Shown piece by piece: positions 26,915 to 35,895 of a DNA stretch of 64,000 bases (positions within the stretch are counted from its first letter, which is position 1; each line of letters starts with the position of its first letter). The position numbers and the translations under genes are program-made. This stretch comes from an uncultured Clostridia bacterium (GTDB taxonomy: Bacteria; Bacillota; Clostridia; Oscillospirales; Ruminococcaceae). Below the pieces are notes generated by a model. That model had not been told where the DNA came from. It saw nothing but the letters and a program-made list of their open reading frames with translations, and made no database searches. The DNA is taken from assembly GCA_947625125.1 (NCBI GenBank), contig CANQNF010000011.1, positions 1 through 64,000 on the forward strand, read 5' to 3'.

Positions 26915-26953
26915 AACCGCGCGGCGGACCTTTCATTCCGAAATTTAATCATT

Positions 26954-29764
26954 TCATCCGTTCTTGATCGGTATCATATTCTTGCATTTAATCTTGTCAT
27001 TGCTGTAATTGGTGCAGCCGTAAAAAACATCGCCGTTTTTGGGATTGAATTTCACTATCATATATCCGTCGGAGCACTTCGGGCATTTGAAAATATCGTG
27101 CTTATGGACCTTGTCGTTGGTCATAAAATCGCAGATCTCCGGCTCGTTTGTACATATCCAGAGATTCAATCCGTAATTCTTGTTGAATTCATATTTCAGC
27201 GGGAAGCCGCATATCGGGCATCTCAGAGAAAACAGGTCTACTGTCTGCATATTGATTTCTTCATCATGCGGCAGCTTATAGTCTTTGATAAGCTCTACCA
27301 AGAACCGCGACGGCTTGTTTTTTGGCGTAACGATATATACCCTGTTCTTTGTCCTTGTCATGGCGACATAGAACAACCTGCGCTCTTCCGCATAAGGCAT
27401 ACTTGTATCCTCATATGTAACGAGCTTCATAATCGGGTCGTCCTCGATTTGGCACGGAAAACCGAACTTGCCCTCAAACATATTTACGAGGATCACATTG
27501 TCATACCCCAAGCCCTTAGAACTGTGCGCGGTCATAAAGGTGATATCGGCATTAGGGTATTTCACGCTGCGGATTTTGTTGTTGTATCCCTCTTTGAAAC
27601 GACCCGTATTGCAGAGCTTGTACATATCGTAATTGTAACGCCCGATGATCAGGATCGTCTTCTTGTCTCCGAATTCGTCTATGATTTTTCCTATGATCTC
27701 TTCGGTCTTTTCGGCGAGGTTTTTCATTATTTTTGCGGTATCGTCGAAAGATTCTATTACTATCGGGTTTTCAAGATGTTTCGGGGAAACAAGCTGTTTC
27801 TTTATCTGCGCAGAGTTTTTCTGCACAAATCCGCCCGCTATATCTATAAGCTCCTGCGAATTGCGGTAGGTGTGAGTGATTTTAAGCTCAATACCGTTCC
27901 CCATAAGCTCAAGAAAGCGCGTGAACAGCGTAATATCCGAGCCGGAAAAGGCATAGATAGACTGCCAGTCGTCCCCGACGGCGACAACCTTGGCGTTAGT
28001 TATCTCCGACAGCCTTTTTGTCAGATTGAATCTCTGACGGGCGATGTCCTGAAATTCGTCTATTATTATGTAGCGGTAGGGCAGTTTGATATTCTGCCGC
28101 TCGATCTCCCCGAGATAAAAATGCGCGTCGTTTATCATATCGGCGAAGTCGATCTGATTATGCTGCTTCAAAACAGACTGGTAGTGACGGTATACCTGCT
28201 CGGCAATATCCAGAAACAGCAGCGTTCTCGGGTTGTCGGTTTTACCACGGAGTATCGCAAATCCGCCGTCGTCGTATCCCGAGGTCTTATACTGCTCTAT
28301 AAAGTTCATCACAAAATATATGAGCTTATAGATATATTTATCCTTGCCGGTCTCAACGATCTTTTTGTATACCTCGTCGAAATCGCGCGGTTTTAGCACA
28401 AATCCCTCTTTTTGAAGAGTTTCTTTCAGATGCTCAAGTAACGGTCGTCTGTCGTTATATACCGACCACGTTTCGATAAGCGCGGTCCTGTGCGCCGAAT
28501 GTAAAGCCCTTTTGTCCCTTATCTGCCTTTTATAGCGGGCAATCTGCTCCGGCGCGAAAACAGCGCTGTATCCGCTCTCGGTCAGCGCGTAATGTTCAAG
28601 CCAGACCGAATGTTCACCCTGAGTTATATAAAAATCCGGAGTGTATTTTTTTCTGTTTGAAGGAGAACCGAAAGGATATACCCGCTCATATTCATAATCG
28701 AGACCGTTGAGATATAAAAAGTTGGCGATCTGCACTTCCTGAACCGAACGAAGATATTCTCCGGTGATGGTTTTTACCTGCTTTGAGCGCTGGTTCTCGA
28801 CCTTTTTCACATATTCCCCGAGACTGCTCTTTAAGGTCTCATAATCCTGCGAAGCCTTATAGAGATGATACTGATTCAGATTTTCAAATCTGAATACGTC
28901 TTCCGAAAGGTCGAAGTAATATCCGAGAAACAAAACAAGGTTCCTCATTAAAGCCTTATTGTTAAATATGCTTTTTTCGAGCATATCAAAAACTATCCGA
29001 TATGCGGAAAAGTTGATTTCGGGAGGCTCTGCAGAAAACTTTTTTACAATATCATAGGCAAAAGCGTGGAAAGTGCTGATTTTTGCAGGAATTTTCAAGC
29101 CCTTGTTTATGCGCTCCCTGAGTTCTCCGATCGCCTTGTTGGTATAAGAAATCACAATGATCTCCTCGGGATTGATCTGCTTCTTATCCACAAGATATTT
29201 TACCTTTGCCGCCATGGTGGTGGTCTTTCCGGCGCCCGCTCCCGCCACAAGAAGGCAGTAGTCGTCATCGGTAATAACGGCTCGGCGCTGCTCTTCGTCG
29301 AGCATTATGTTAGGGTCGATTTCGCGAAGAATACCGTCGAAATAGTCCTTTTCTTTTTCGAGAACCGAGTCGACATAGTTTGTGTTGTGAGCCTTGACGT
29401 CGTTTTCAAGCGAGCGCATTTTCAGAATAAAGCTCTTAAGCCTGCCCGCGTCTACCCGAAGCTTTGCCGCGTTATTGCATACATATTGATATATCAGCCT
29501 GTTTTCAAGCGACAAGTAATAACTGCCGTATGTTTTTTTAAAACTCTGATTTTCTCGATTGGTAATATAGTGGCTCGGCGAAAAAGCGGTGCAGTAATCG
29601 CGGTCAAAAGAAATCAGAACATTGCCCAGATTTGCATAGTCAAGCGCTCCGGCGGGACTTTCGGACTGAGTTTGAAAATATGATGAAGGCAGACCGCAAT
29701 ACGGACAGAAATCGGCTTTGTCGGATATCTGCTTTTTGCATTCCGGACAGGAAATCAGGCTCAT
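26954..29764 (-). CDS. UvrD-like SF1 helicase with zinc ribbons and inserted nuclease-like domain
   Basis: A 936-residue protein starting MSLISCPECKKQISDKADFC, an N-terminal zinc ribbon. Helicase motifs: Walker A AGAGAGKTTT (~170), motif II YIIIDEFQDI, motif III VGDDWQSIYAFSGSD, and motif VI VAMTRTKNRVYIV. Between IA and II lies an insert (EVQIANFLYLNGLDYEYE, YTPDFYIT, VWLEH) resembling a PD-(D/E)XK nuclease-like fold as in HelD/helicase IV relatives. The C-terminus carries topoisomerase-type zinc fingers (CPICGFPL...CTNEPEICDF; CPKCSDGYM...CTNYSNDKIKC). The start has GAGGTGATA just upstream. Likely DNA repair or defence; no partner gene is seen, and it stands alone between a candidate att site and MITE copies. 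Confidence 0.82.
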   Translation of the reverse strand: MSLISCPECKKQISDKADFCPYCGLPSSYFQTQSESPAGALDYANLGNVLISFDRDYCTAFSPSHYITNRENQSFKKTYGSYYLSLENRLIYQYVCNNAAKLRVDAGRLKSFILKMRSLENDVKAHNTNYVDSVLEKEKDYFDGILREIDPNIMLDEEQRRAVITDDDYCLLVAGAGAGKTTTMAAKVKYLVDKKQINPEEIIVISYTNKAIGELRERINKGLKIPAKISTFHAFAYDIVKKFSAEPPEINFSAYRIVFDMLEKSIFNNKALMRNLVLFLGYYFDLSEDVFRFENLNQYHLYKASQDYETLKSSLGEYVKKVENQRSKQVKTITGEYLRSVQEVQIANFLYLNGLDYEYERVYPFGSPSNRKKYTPDFYITQGEHSVWLEHYALTESGYSAVFAPEQIARYKRQIRDKRALHSAHRTALIETWSVYNDRRPLLEHLKETLQKEGFVLKPRDFDEVYKKIVETGKDKYIYKLIYFVMNFIEQYKTSGYDDGGFAILRGKTDNPRTLLFLDIAEQVYRHYQSVLKQHNQIDFADMINDAHFYLGEIERQNIKLPYRYIIIDEFQDIARQRFNLTKRLSEITNAKVVAVGDDWQSIYAFSGSDITLFTRFLELMGNGIELKITHTYRNSQELIDIAGGFVQKNSAQIKKQLVSPKHLENPIVIESFDDTAKIMKNLAEKTEEIIGKIIDEFGDKKTILIIGRYNYDMYKLCNTGRFKEGYNNKIRSVKYPNADITFMTAHSSKGLGYDNVILVNMFEGKFGFPCQIEDDPIMKLVTYEDTSMPYAEERRLFYVAMTRTKNRVYIVTPKNKPSRFLVELIKDYKLPHDEEINMQTVDLFSLRCPICGFPLKYEFNKNYGLNLWICTNEPEICDFMTNDKVHKHDIFKCPKCSDGYMIVKFNPKNGDVFYGCTNYSNDKIKCKNMIPIKNG

Positions 29765-29849
29765 ATTATCACCTCGCGATTCTTCGGAGAATACTGTATA
29801 ATAAATTATACCTCGTTTATTGTTAAAAGTCAATACAAAGGCAGTGCCG

Positions 29850-29960
29850 GGGAGTGTCCAAACCGCCCGCATTATAAAAATTATTTGCAGGATGACTTGC
29901 CGTAACTAAACGCTTTTCACTTCTCCCTTTTCATTTAAATGTGGCCGCTTTAGCCACTCC
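29850..29960 (-). mobile_element. MITE-like repeat, copy 3
   Basis: Minus-orientated copy, beginning on the plus strand as GGGAGTGTCCAAACCGCCCG and ending GTGGCCGCTTTAGCCACTCC; the interior GCAGGATGACTTGCCGTAAC matches the other copies. It lies 86 bp upstream of the helicase start codon. Confidence 0.85.
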
Positions 29961-29970
29961 ACGGCACTGC

Positions 29971-30081
29971 GGGAGTGTCCATTCCGCCCACATTATAAAA
30001 ATTATTTGCAGGATGACTTGTCGTTACTAAACGCTTTTCGCATTTCCTTTTCATTTAAATGTGGCCGGTTTGGCCGCTCCC
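29971..30081 (-). mobile_element. MITE-like repeat, copy 4
   Basis: Tandem to copy 3 with a 10-bp spacer (ACGGCACTGC). Its plus-strand left end GGGAGTGTCCATTCCGCCCA is the exact inverse of the right end of copy 2, including the flanking GGCACTGC. It ends 17 bp before the -35 box of the GPH transporter. Confidence 0.85.
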
Positions 30082-30097
30082 GGTTGTAAGACCCCCC

Positions 30098-30126
30098 TTG
30101 ACATCCTCCGGAAAATGTATTACAAT
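30098..30126 (+). promoter_or_regulatory. Promoter of the GPH transporter
   Basis: TTGACA (30098-30103), 17-bp spacer, TACAAT (30121-30126). A GGAGG Shine-Dalgarno lies shortly before the ATG at 30160. Confidence 0.8.
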
Positions 30127-30159
30127 ATTAACGAAAACTTTTCGCATCGGAGGATAAAT

Positions 30160-31530
30160 ATGAAAAAAATCACAAACAAAATTCTCTGGATATTCGCCGT
30201 CGGGCAGTTCGGCTGGAGCCTTCTTTCCGGCGTCGTCACCAACTGGCTCGTCTACTACTACACCGACGAGACCGCCGGGATTTTCGGCAAAAACATCACC
30301 ACCGGCACGCTGTTTTTGAGTATCACTCTGTTCGGCCTCATAACGATGGTCGGCAGGATTTTCGACGCCGTCACCGACCCGCTCATCGCCAGCTGGTCCG
30401 ACCGCTCAAGCTACAAGGGCGGCCGCCGCATTCCGTTCATGAAAGCCATCGCGGTGCCCTTTGCAATAGTCACGGCATGCGTATTTATCCTGCCGCAGAC
30501 CGGAAGCAAAATCGTCAATGACATTATAGTTTTCGTGACTTTAATGCTGTTTTATCTGTTCATGACGATTTACTGCACGCCCTATAACGCGCTTATTTCC
30601 GAGCTTGGCAATGACCAGAAAAACCGCATAAACGTCTCGACTTACATATCTTTTACATATATTGCCGGCCTTTCCGTCTCATATTTGATTCCGAACATTG
30701 CCGGCGTTTTCGAGCCGTCTCTCGGCAAGGACAACTCGGTTCGGGCCGCGATTTCGATAATGTGCATTATTGCAGCGGCCGCCATGCTCATACCCTCGCT
30801 TCTGATAAAAGAACGTGAATATATTGAGTCGAAGCCTGTGGAGACCCCGGCGTTCAGCTCGCTGTTCAAAAGCTTTAAAAACGCCCAGTTTGCGCGGTTT
30901 GTCGTGTCCGACGTGATATATTTCTTTGCAGTCACTCTTTTCCAGACCGGCCTGCCGTTCTATGAAACAAAGCTGATGAACGTTCCCGACACGATGACCT
31001 TTACGCTTACGGTCATCATGACGGTGTGCAGTTTAGCGCTTTACCCCGTGATAAACAAGCTTGCCCCGAAACTCGGCAAGAAAAAGATAATCATAACCGG
31101 ATTCTTTGCGTACGCGTTCGTGTTCCTGCTTGCTTCGATATGCGGCGAGGGCGTAATTTGGGGCATAGTTATTGCGGTCTGCGCAGGCGTTCCGATGGCG
31201 ATTTTGGGCATTTTGCCCCAGGCAGTCGTCGCAGATATCGCCGAAGCCGACGCGTTTGATTCGGGCGAGGAGAGAAGCGGAATGTTCTTTGCCGCGAGGA
31301 CTTTTGCGATGAAAATGGGCCAGGCAATCTCGATGCTGATATTCACGTCGGTCGTCTCGGCTTTTACTGTGGAGGCCGAATCCGGCAGCACAACGAACCC
31401 GTTCGGCTACCGTCTCACGGCTATCATCGCGACAGTCTGCTGCCTCATCGGCGCTGTGCTGTTCTTCTTCTATAACGAGAAGATGATAATGGGCAAGCTC
31501 AAAAAGAAGAACGCAGCCGCGGGGGAATGA
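30160..31530 (+). CDS. MFS/GPH-family sugar:cation symporter
   Basis: A 456-residue, twelve-helix transporter of the glycoside-pentoside-hexuronide group (MelB-like): the N-terminal FGWSLLSGVVTNWLVYYY, then GRIFDAVTDPLIASWSDRS and YKGGRRIPF, the usual loop 2-3 signature. The ATG has GGAGGATAAAT upstream, and the longer in-frame start would lie within the MITE repeat. The fucosidase gene about 0.9 kb downstream has its own promoter, but together they suggest uptake and hydrolysis of host glycans; the substrate is inferred only. Confidence 0.87.
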   Translation: MKKITNKILWIFAVGQFGWSLLSGVVTNWLVYYYTDETAGIFGKNITTGTLFLSITLFGLITMVGRIFDAVTDPLIASWSDRSSYKGGRRIPFMKAIAVPFAIVTACVFILPQTGSKIVNDIIVFVTLMLFYLFMTIYCTPYNALISELGNDQKNRINVSTYISFTYIAGLSVSYLIPNIAGVFEPSLGKDNSVRAAISIMCIIAAAAMLIPSLLIKEREYIESKPVETPAFSSLFKSFKNAQFARFVVSDVIYFFAVTLFQTGLPFYETKLMNVPDTMTFTLTVIMTVCSLALYPVINKLAPKLGKKKIIITGFFAYAFVFLLASICGEGVIWGIVIAVCAGVPMAILGILPQAVVADIAEADAFDSGEERSGMFFAARTFAMKMGQAISMLIFTSVVSAFTVEAESGSTTNPFGYRLTAIIATVCCLIGAVLFFFYNEKMIMGKLKKKNAAAGE

Positions 31531-31625
31531 CGCACGCAAAAGCTGATTGAGCATAAGTAAATACCCGGCGCCTGCTTTCCAAAAAGTGTGCGCCGGGGTT
31601 GATTATATTTTCTATGAACGCTGCT

Positions 31626-32266
31626 TTAAGCCGTTGCTACAGTTCCCACATCGACCTTTTGGCACCACTCGAACAGCAGCGAGAACGCCTTGTCAAAATC
31701 AAAATCGCCGCTCTGTACCGCTATGCTCATTTCCAAAACTTCCCTATCCTTGCCCTGCAAGCGCTCTGCCAGCTCCCGCTTTGTCTGCACAAAATCGCCG
31801 GTTTTGAGATAATGTAAATGCTGCAAAATATAAAAAACCTGCTTAACGGTCGTCGGCAGTCTTTCGGCATTATGCCCCCCGGCTCGCGTGAATATAGCGG
31901 TGGCAGAACTCATGATATAAATTATTTAGGCATAATTTAACATAATTTCTTTTGTTTTCCATTGAATATTCCGGGACAAACTCTTTCAGCTCCCCAAAAT
32001 AGTCCTTGGCAGCATGCAGCAAATGACAAATTTCAAGAGGATTCCAATTCTCCAAATCTGATTTTCCGCAGATGAAGCCGCAGGATTTGTCATAATCTCC
32101 CACTTTGATAAGAGCCTCACGATATGCACCCAAATCATCGGCCGAAAGCCCGTCGATTACCGCCATAATGTCGATGTCGCTATGTTCCGTCGTTAGGTTT
32201 GATGGCAAGCAATTTCCCGTTTTGAATGATCACGGCTTTCGCCGAGGTGCGTATTTGTCTTGACAT
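31626..32266 (-). pseudogene. NUDIX start fused to a frameshifted nucleotidyltransferase relic
   Basis: At 32266 an ATG with AAAGGAG upstream begins MSRQIRTSAKAVIIQNGKLL, the first strand of a NUDIX hydrolase, which ends at a stop after ~28 codons. A different frame then begins within a nucleotidyltransferase-like sequence (HSDIDIMAVIDGL; later ENWNPLEICHLLHAAKDYFG and NLYHEFCHRY) which itself shifts frame at the six-C run 31875-31880 and continues (NAERLPTTVKQVFYILQHLH) to 31626. The arrangement is a deletion joining two unrelated genes, followed by decay. Confidence 0.65.
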
Positions 32267-32365
32267 GGCAGACTCCTTTCAACGATGAGTAAAAATAATG
32301 GAGATTGATTATAGCAGATGCGGGGATGGTTGTCAAGGAATATGCGCGAAAATTCAAAAAACATA

Positions 32366-32394
32366 GTGACAACCCCGAAAATCCGTGCTATAAT
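32366..32394 (+). promoter_or_regulatory. Promoter of the fucosidase gene
   Basis: GTGACA (32366-32371), 17-bp spacer, TATAAT (32389-32394); AAGGAGG precedes the ATG at 32423. Confidence 0.78.
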
Positions 32395-32422
32395 ATACCC
32401 AAACCCTTAAGGAGGCCTCGCC

Positions 32423-33886
32423 ATGACAGAAAATCAAAAACAGGAATATCTTCAAAAAATAGACAATGTTATCGCCGCAGGAAAGTACAAAGACACCTGG
32501 GAATCCCTCTCCCACCACCCCGCGCCCAAGTGGTTTTTAGACGGCAAATTCGGCATTTTTATCCACTGGGGCGTCTACAGCGTGCCCGCGTTCGGCTCCG
32601 AATGGTACTCGCGGAACATGTACATTCAGGGTTCCGACGAATTCAGGCACCACGTCGAGACCTATGGCGACCATGAAAATTTCGGGTATAAAGATTTTAT
32701 CCCGATGTTCAAAGGCGAAAATTTCAATGCCGAGGAGTGGCTCTCGCTTTTCGAGCAGGCGGGCGCGAAGTACGTCGTGCCCGTCGCCGAGCACCATGAC
32801 GGGTTTCAGATGTATAAATCGGAGCTTTCGCACTGGAACGCCGCCGAAATGGGGCCTTGCCGCGATGTTCTGGGCGAGCTATCTTTGGCAGCAAAGCGGC
32901 ACGGCGTAGTCAACTGCGCGTCGACGCACCGCATCGAGCACTGGTTCTTCATGGGGCATGGGCGGGAGTTCGAGAGCGACATATCCCCCGAAAAAGAGGC
33001 ATGGGATTTCTACGCCCCAGCTATGCCCGAGCCCGACACATTCGCGCTCGACAGTCAGCCCGCGCCGACCAAGGATTTTTTGGACGACTGGCTGATCCGC
33101 ACATGCGAAATCATCGACAAATACAAAATCCACCAGCTTTACTTCGACTGGTGGATTCTCAGACCCGAAGCGAAGCCGTATCTTAGGAAGATTGCGGCCT
33201 ACTACTACAACCGTGCCGAGGAGTGGGGCGAGGAGGTAATGATCGCCTACAAGCACGACGCGTTCGCGTTCGGGACGGCGGTCGTCGACATGGAGCGGGG
33301 CAAATTCGCCGAAATAAAGCCGTTTCCGTGGCAGACCGACACCGCCATCGGCAAGTGGTCGTGGGGATACACAACGACTAATCAATTTAAAGATTCGCGT
33401 GATATTATCCGCGATTTGGTAGATATTGTCTCGAAGAATGGTTGCATGCTTTTAAACATCGGTCCGAAGCCCGACGGCACCATTACCGACGAGGAAAAGA
33501 GCGTACTTCTTGACATCGGCAGATGGCTCAAAACCAACGGCGAGGCGATTTACGGCACGCACGTCTGGCGCATTGCCGCCGAGGGTCCGACCAAGATGCG
33601 TGAGGGCATGTTCACCGATAATGACGGCTATGACTACACGCCCGAGGATTTCAGGTTTACCGCGAAAGGCGGCAATATCTACGCCACCTGCCTCAGCTAT
33701 CCGAGCGACGGCAAAGTTACGGTAAAATCCCTGCGCAACGGCTCGCCCCACGCGCAAATCAAAGCTGTCGAGCAGCTCGGGAGCAACAATCCGGTGAAGT
33801 GGACAAGAGACGACGAGGGACTGCATATTGACGGCGAACCGATGGAGACGAGAAATCCGGTCGTGTTTAAAGTGGTGACTGATTAA
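32423..33886 (+). CDS. Alpha-L-fucosidase, GH29 family
   Basis: A 487-residue glycoside hydrolase. The N-terminal barrel shows GIFIHWGVYSVPAFGSEWYS, AKYVVPVAEHHDGFQMY and HQLYFDWWI, the last with the Asp that serves as nucleophile in GH29 enzymes; a C-terminal beta domain begins near residue 380. It releases fucose from host glycans or milk oligosaccharides. There is no signal peptide, so it acts inside the cell on imported oligosaccharides, consistent with the GPH transporter upstream. The gene is monocistronic, with its own promoter and terminator. Confidence 0.9.
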   Translation: MTENQKQEYLQKIDNVIAAGKYKDTWESLSHHPAPKWFLDGKFGIFIHWGVYSVPAFGSEWYSRNMYIQGSDEFRHHVETYGDHENFGYKDFIPMFKGENFNAEEWLSLFEQAGAKYVVPVAEHHDGFQMYKSELSHWNAAEMGPCRDVLGELSLAAKRHGVVNCASTHRIEHWFFMGHGREFESDISPEKEAWDFYAPAMPEPDTFALDSQPAPTKDFLDDWLIRTCEIIDKYKIHQLYFDWWILRPEAKPYLRKIAAYYYNRAEEWGEEVMIAYKHDAFAFGTAVVDMERGKFAEIKPFPWQTDTAIGKWSWGYTTTNQFKDSRDIIRDLVDIVSKNGCMLLNIGPKPDGTITDEEKSVLLDIGRWLKTNGEAIYGTHVWRIAAEGPTKMREGMFTDNDGYDYTPEDFRFTAKGGNIYATCLSYPSDGKVTVKSLRNGSPHAQIKAVEQLGSNNPVKWTRDDEGLHIDGEPMETRNPVVFKVVTD

Positions 33887-33892
33887 CAAACG

Positions 33893-33920
33893 CCCCGCCC
33901 TGTGAAAACAGGGCGGGGTT
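33893..33920. terminator. Terminator after the fucosidase gene
   Basis: A perfect 10-bp stem CCCCGCCCTG/CAGGGCGGGG with loop TGAAAA lies just after the stop codon. Confidence 0.8.
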
Positions 33921-34008
33921 ACAAATTTATGATAACAAAAGGGGAGCGGCCAAAATTCAACGGCGCGTTTTTTGAGAAGATTATTTATAAGACGGTTTTC
34001 CCCTGCGT

Positions 34009-34626
34009 TTATTCCTCCCTGCTCCTTTTCCACAGTTCGGCGGTTGCGAGAGCGCCTACCGAATTCCCGAACACGACCGCGACGATAAAGCCGACGTACG
34101 CAAGATTCATCATCCCCGCCACGGCAAAATAAAACATATCCGCGATAGAGTGCTCAAAGCCGCTGAGGATGAACACCGGGATGCAGAAAATGATCCCGAG
34201 CGGGCTGCCGAGCTTGTAGATCTTCACCGCGACGTACATCAGCACTCCGCAGAAGCACCCGAGCACAAACCCCCTTAAAACCCCGTTTTCAAGCCTTATA
34301 TTGCATGCCGTGACGGCTTTTTCTATGATCATCGGGCGCGCAAATCTCATGATAAGTCCGGTCAGGGTAGCTCCCGTAAAATTGCCGAAAAGCCCGACGG
34401 CGAGGTCTCTTGCGGTCTTGGCGTCGAATTTTTCCGCGGCAAAACCTATCCTGCCGGTGTAAAGATACAGCCCGAGGCAGCATATCGCCAGAAGCGCCAC
34501 CGTGAACATGACCGCGCCCACGACCTTGCTCTCACACGATAAAAGCACCGTGCCGCCTATGCCGACCAAAAGTCCCGAGGCGACGCCGCCGAAAAATGCC
34601 GGGAACAGCTTTTTCATTTTTTCCAT
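34009..34626 (-). CDS. Formate/nitrite transporter (FNT) family channel
   Basis: A 205-residue membrane protein with six hydrophobic helices. FNT hallmarks are GLFGNFTGATLTG, GFVLGCFCGVLMYVAV and SGFEHSIADMFYFAVAG, the last carrying the pore His region. The protein is shorter than typical FocA/NirC (~250-280), with compact termini. It exports or imports small monovalent anions (formate, nitrite, hydrosulfide). A GGAGGATAAAA ribosome binding site precedes the ATG. It is followed upstream by the dap operon on the same strand, with a 75-bp gap. Confidence 0.85.
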   Translation of the reverse strand: MEKMKKLFPAFFGGVASGLLVGIGGTVLLSCESKVVGAVMFTVALLAICCLGLYLYTGRIGFAAEKFDAKTARDLAVGLFGNFTGATLTGLIMRFARPMIIEKAVTACNIRLENGVLRGFVLGCFCGVLMYVAVKIYKLGSPLGIIFCIPVFILSGFEHSIADMFYFAVAGMMNLAYVGFIVAVVFGNSVGALATAELWKRSREE

Positions 34627-34701
34627 TTTTATCCTCCGAATTCACAGCCCGGAGGACAGTACCGCCGGGCCGATACATGGCGCTTTTTACGGCGCATGTT
34701 T

Positions 34702-35880
34702 TTATCCTAACATTTTGCGGATCCTCGCTGTCGCTTCCTCGGTGTTCTCGTGGGTCGAGAACGACGTGAGGCGGAAATATCCCGCGCCGTTTCTGCCGAA
34801 GCCCTCGCCGGGCGTGCCGACGACGTTCGCCTCGGAAAGAAGCCTGTCAAAGAACTCCCATGAGCCCATCCCGTCGGGGCATTTGAGCCAGATATAGGGC
34901 GAGTTTTTGCCGCCGAAATATTTTATGCCGCAGCTGTCGAGCCCTTTCATCAGAATTCTCGCGTTCTCCTGATAATAGGCGATATTTTCGCGTATCTGCT
35001 TCTGACCCTCGGGGGTGAAAACGGCTTCGGCGGCGCGCTGTACGATATATGCCACGCCGTTGAATTTGGTGGTCTGACGGCGCATCCACATCGCGTTTAA
35101 GTCCCCGTCTGCCTTTAATGCTTTCGGGACAATAGTGTAGCCGCACCTCGTTCCGGTAAAGCCTGCGGTTTTCGAGAGCGAGCAGAACTCTATCACGCAC
35201 TCCTTTGCGCCCTCGACCTCATAAGCCGAGTGGGGCACGTCGGGGTCGGTTATAAACGCCTCGTAGGCCGAGTCCATGAGGATGACGGCGTTGTTTTTCT
35301 TGGCATATTCTACCCATTTCGCAAGCTGAGCTCTCGTATATGCGGCGCCGGTCGGGTTATTAGGCGAGCAGAGATAGATTATATCCGCACTGACGTTCGG
35401 GTCGGGCATGGGCAGGAACCTGTTCTCCTCGGTCGCGTCGGCGTAGATGACCTTTCTTCCCGACATGACGTTGGTGTCGACATAGACGGGGTAGACGGGG
35501 TCGGTCACAAGGACGGTGTTGTCGGAATCGAACAGGTCGAGGATGTTGCCGAGGTCGGATTTCGCTCCGTCCGAAATGAATATTTCATAGTAGTCGAGGC
35601 CGACCCCGAAATTCTTATAATAATCCTTAACTGCGTTAATTAAAAACGCATAGCCGTTGTCGTCGACGTATCCCCTGAAAGTCTCCTTTTTGCCCATCTC
35701 GTCGGCGGCCCTGTGCATGGCTTCAACGACCTTTGGGGCAAGCGGGAGCGTCACGTCCCCTATGCCCATCTTGATGATTTTTGCCTCGGGATGGGCTTTG
35801 GTATAGTCGGCGACGCGGTGGGCTATCTCGGTAAAGAGATAGCTTTTTTTGACGTTTTCATAATTTTTGTTTATTTTCAT
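34702..35880 (-). CDS. dapL: LL-diaminopimelate aminotransferase
   Basis: A 392-residue class I/II PLP aminotransferase that converts tetrahydrodipicolinate directly to LL-diaminopimelate. Recognisable features are IIKMGIGDVTLPLAP, ETFRGYVDDNGY, YLCSPNNPTGAAYTR, and the PLP-lysine segment SLSKTAGFTGTRCGY. This is the DapL type known from plants, Chlamydia and many Clostridia, which replaces the dapD/dapC/dapE steps. It is the last gene of the dapA-lysA-dapF-dapL operon, 15 bp after dapF, and is under the lysine riboswitch upstream of dapA. Confidence 0.93.
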   Translation of the reverse strand: MKINKNYENVKKSYLFTEIAHRVADYTKAHPEAKIIKMGIGDVTLPLAPKVVEAMHRAADEMGKKETFRGYVDDNGYAFLINAVKDYYKNFGVGLDYYEIFISDGAKSDLGNILDLFDSDNTVLVTDPVYPVYVDTNVMSGRKVIYADATEENRFLPMPDPNVSADIIYLCSPNNPTGAAYTRAQLAKWVEYAKKNNAVILMDSAYEAFITDPDVPHSAYEVEGAKECVIEFCSLSKTAGFTGTRCGYTIVPKALKADGDLNAMWMRRQTTKFNGVAYIVQRAAEAVFTPEGQKQIRENIAYYQENARILMKGLDSCGIKYFGGKNSPYIWLKCPDGMGSWEFFDRLLSEANVVGTPGEGFGRNGAGYFRLTSFSTHENTEEATARIRKMLG

Positions 35881-35895
35881 GACAGTCCTCCTCGG

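Noticed and set aside
27098-28396. Long plus-strand open frame opposite the helicase
   Set aside because: It lies wholly antisense to a gene with full helicase motifs, and its translation lacks any recognisable domain or ribosome binding site.
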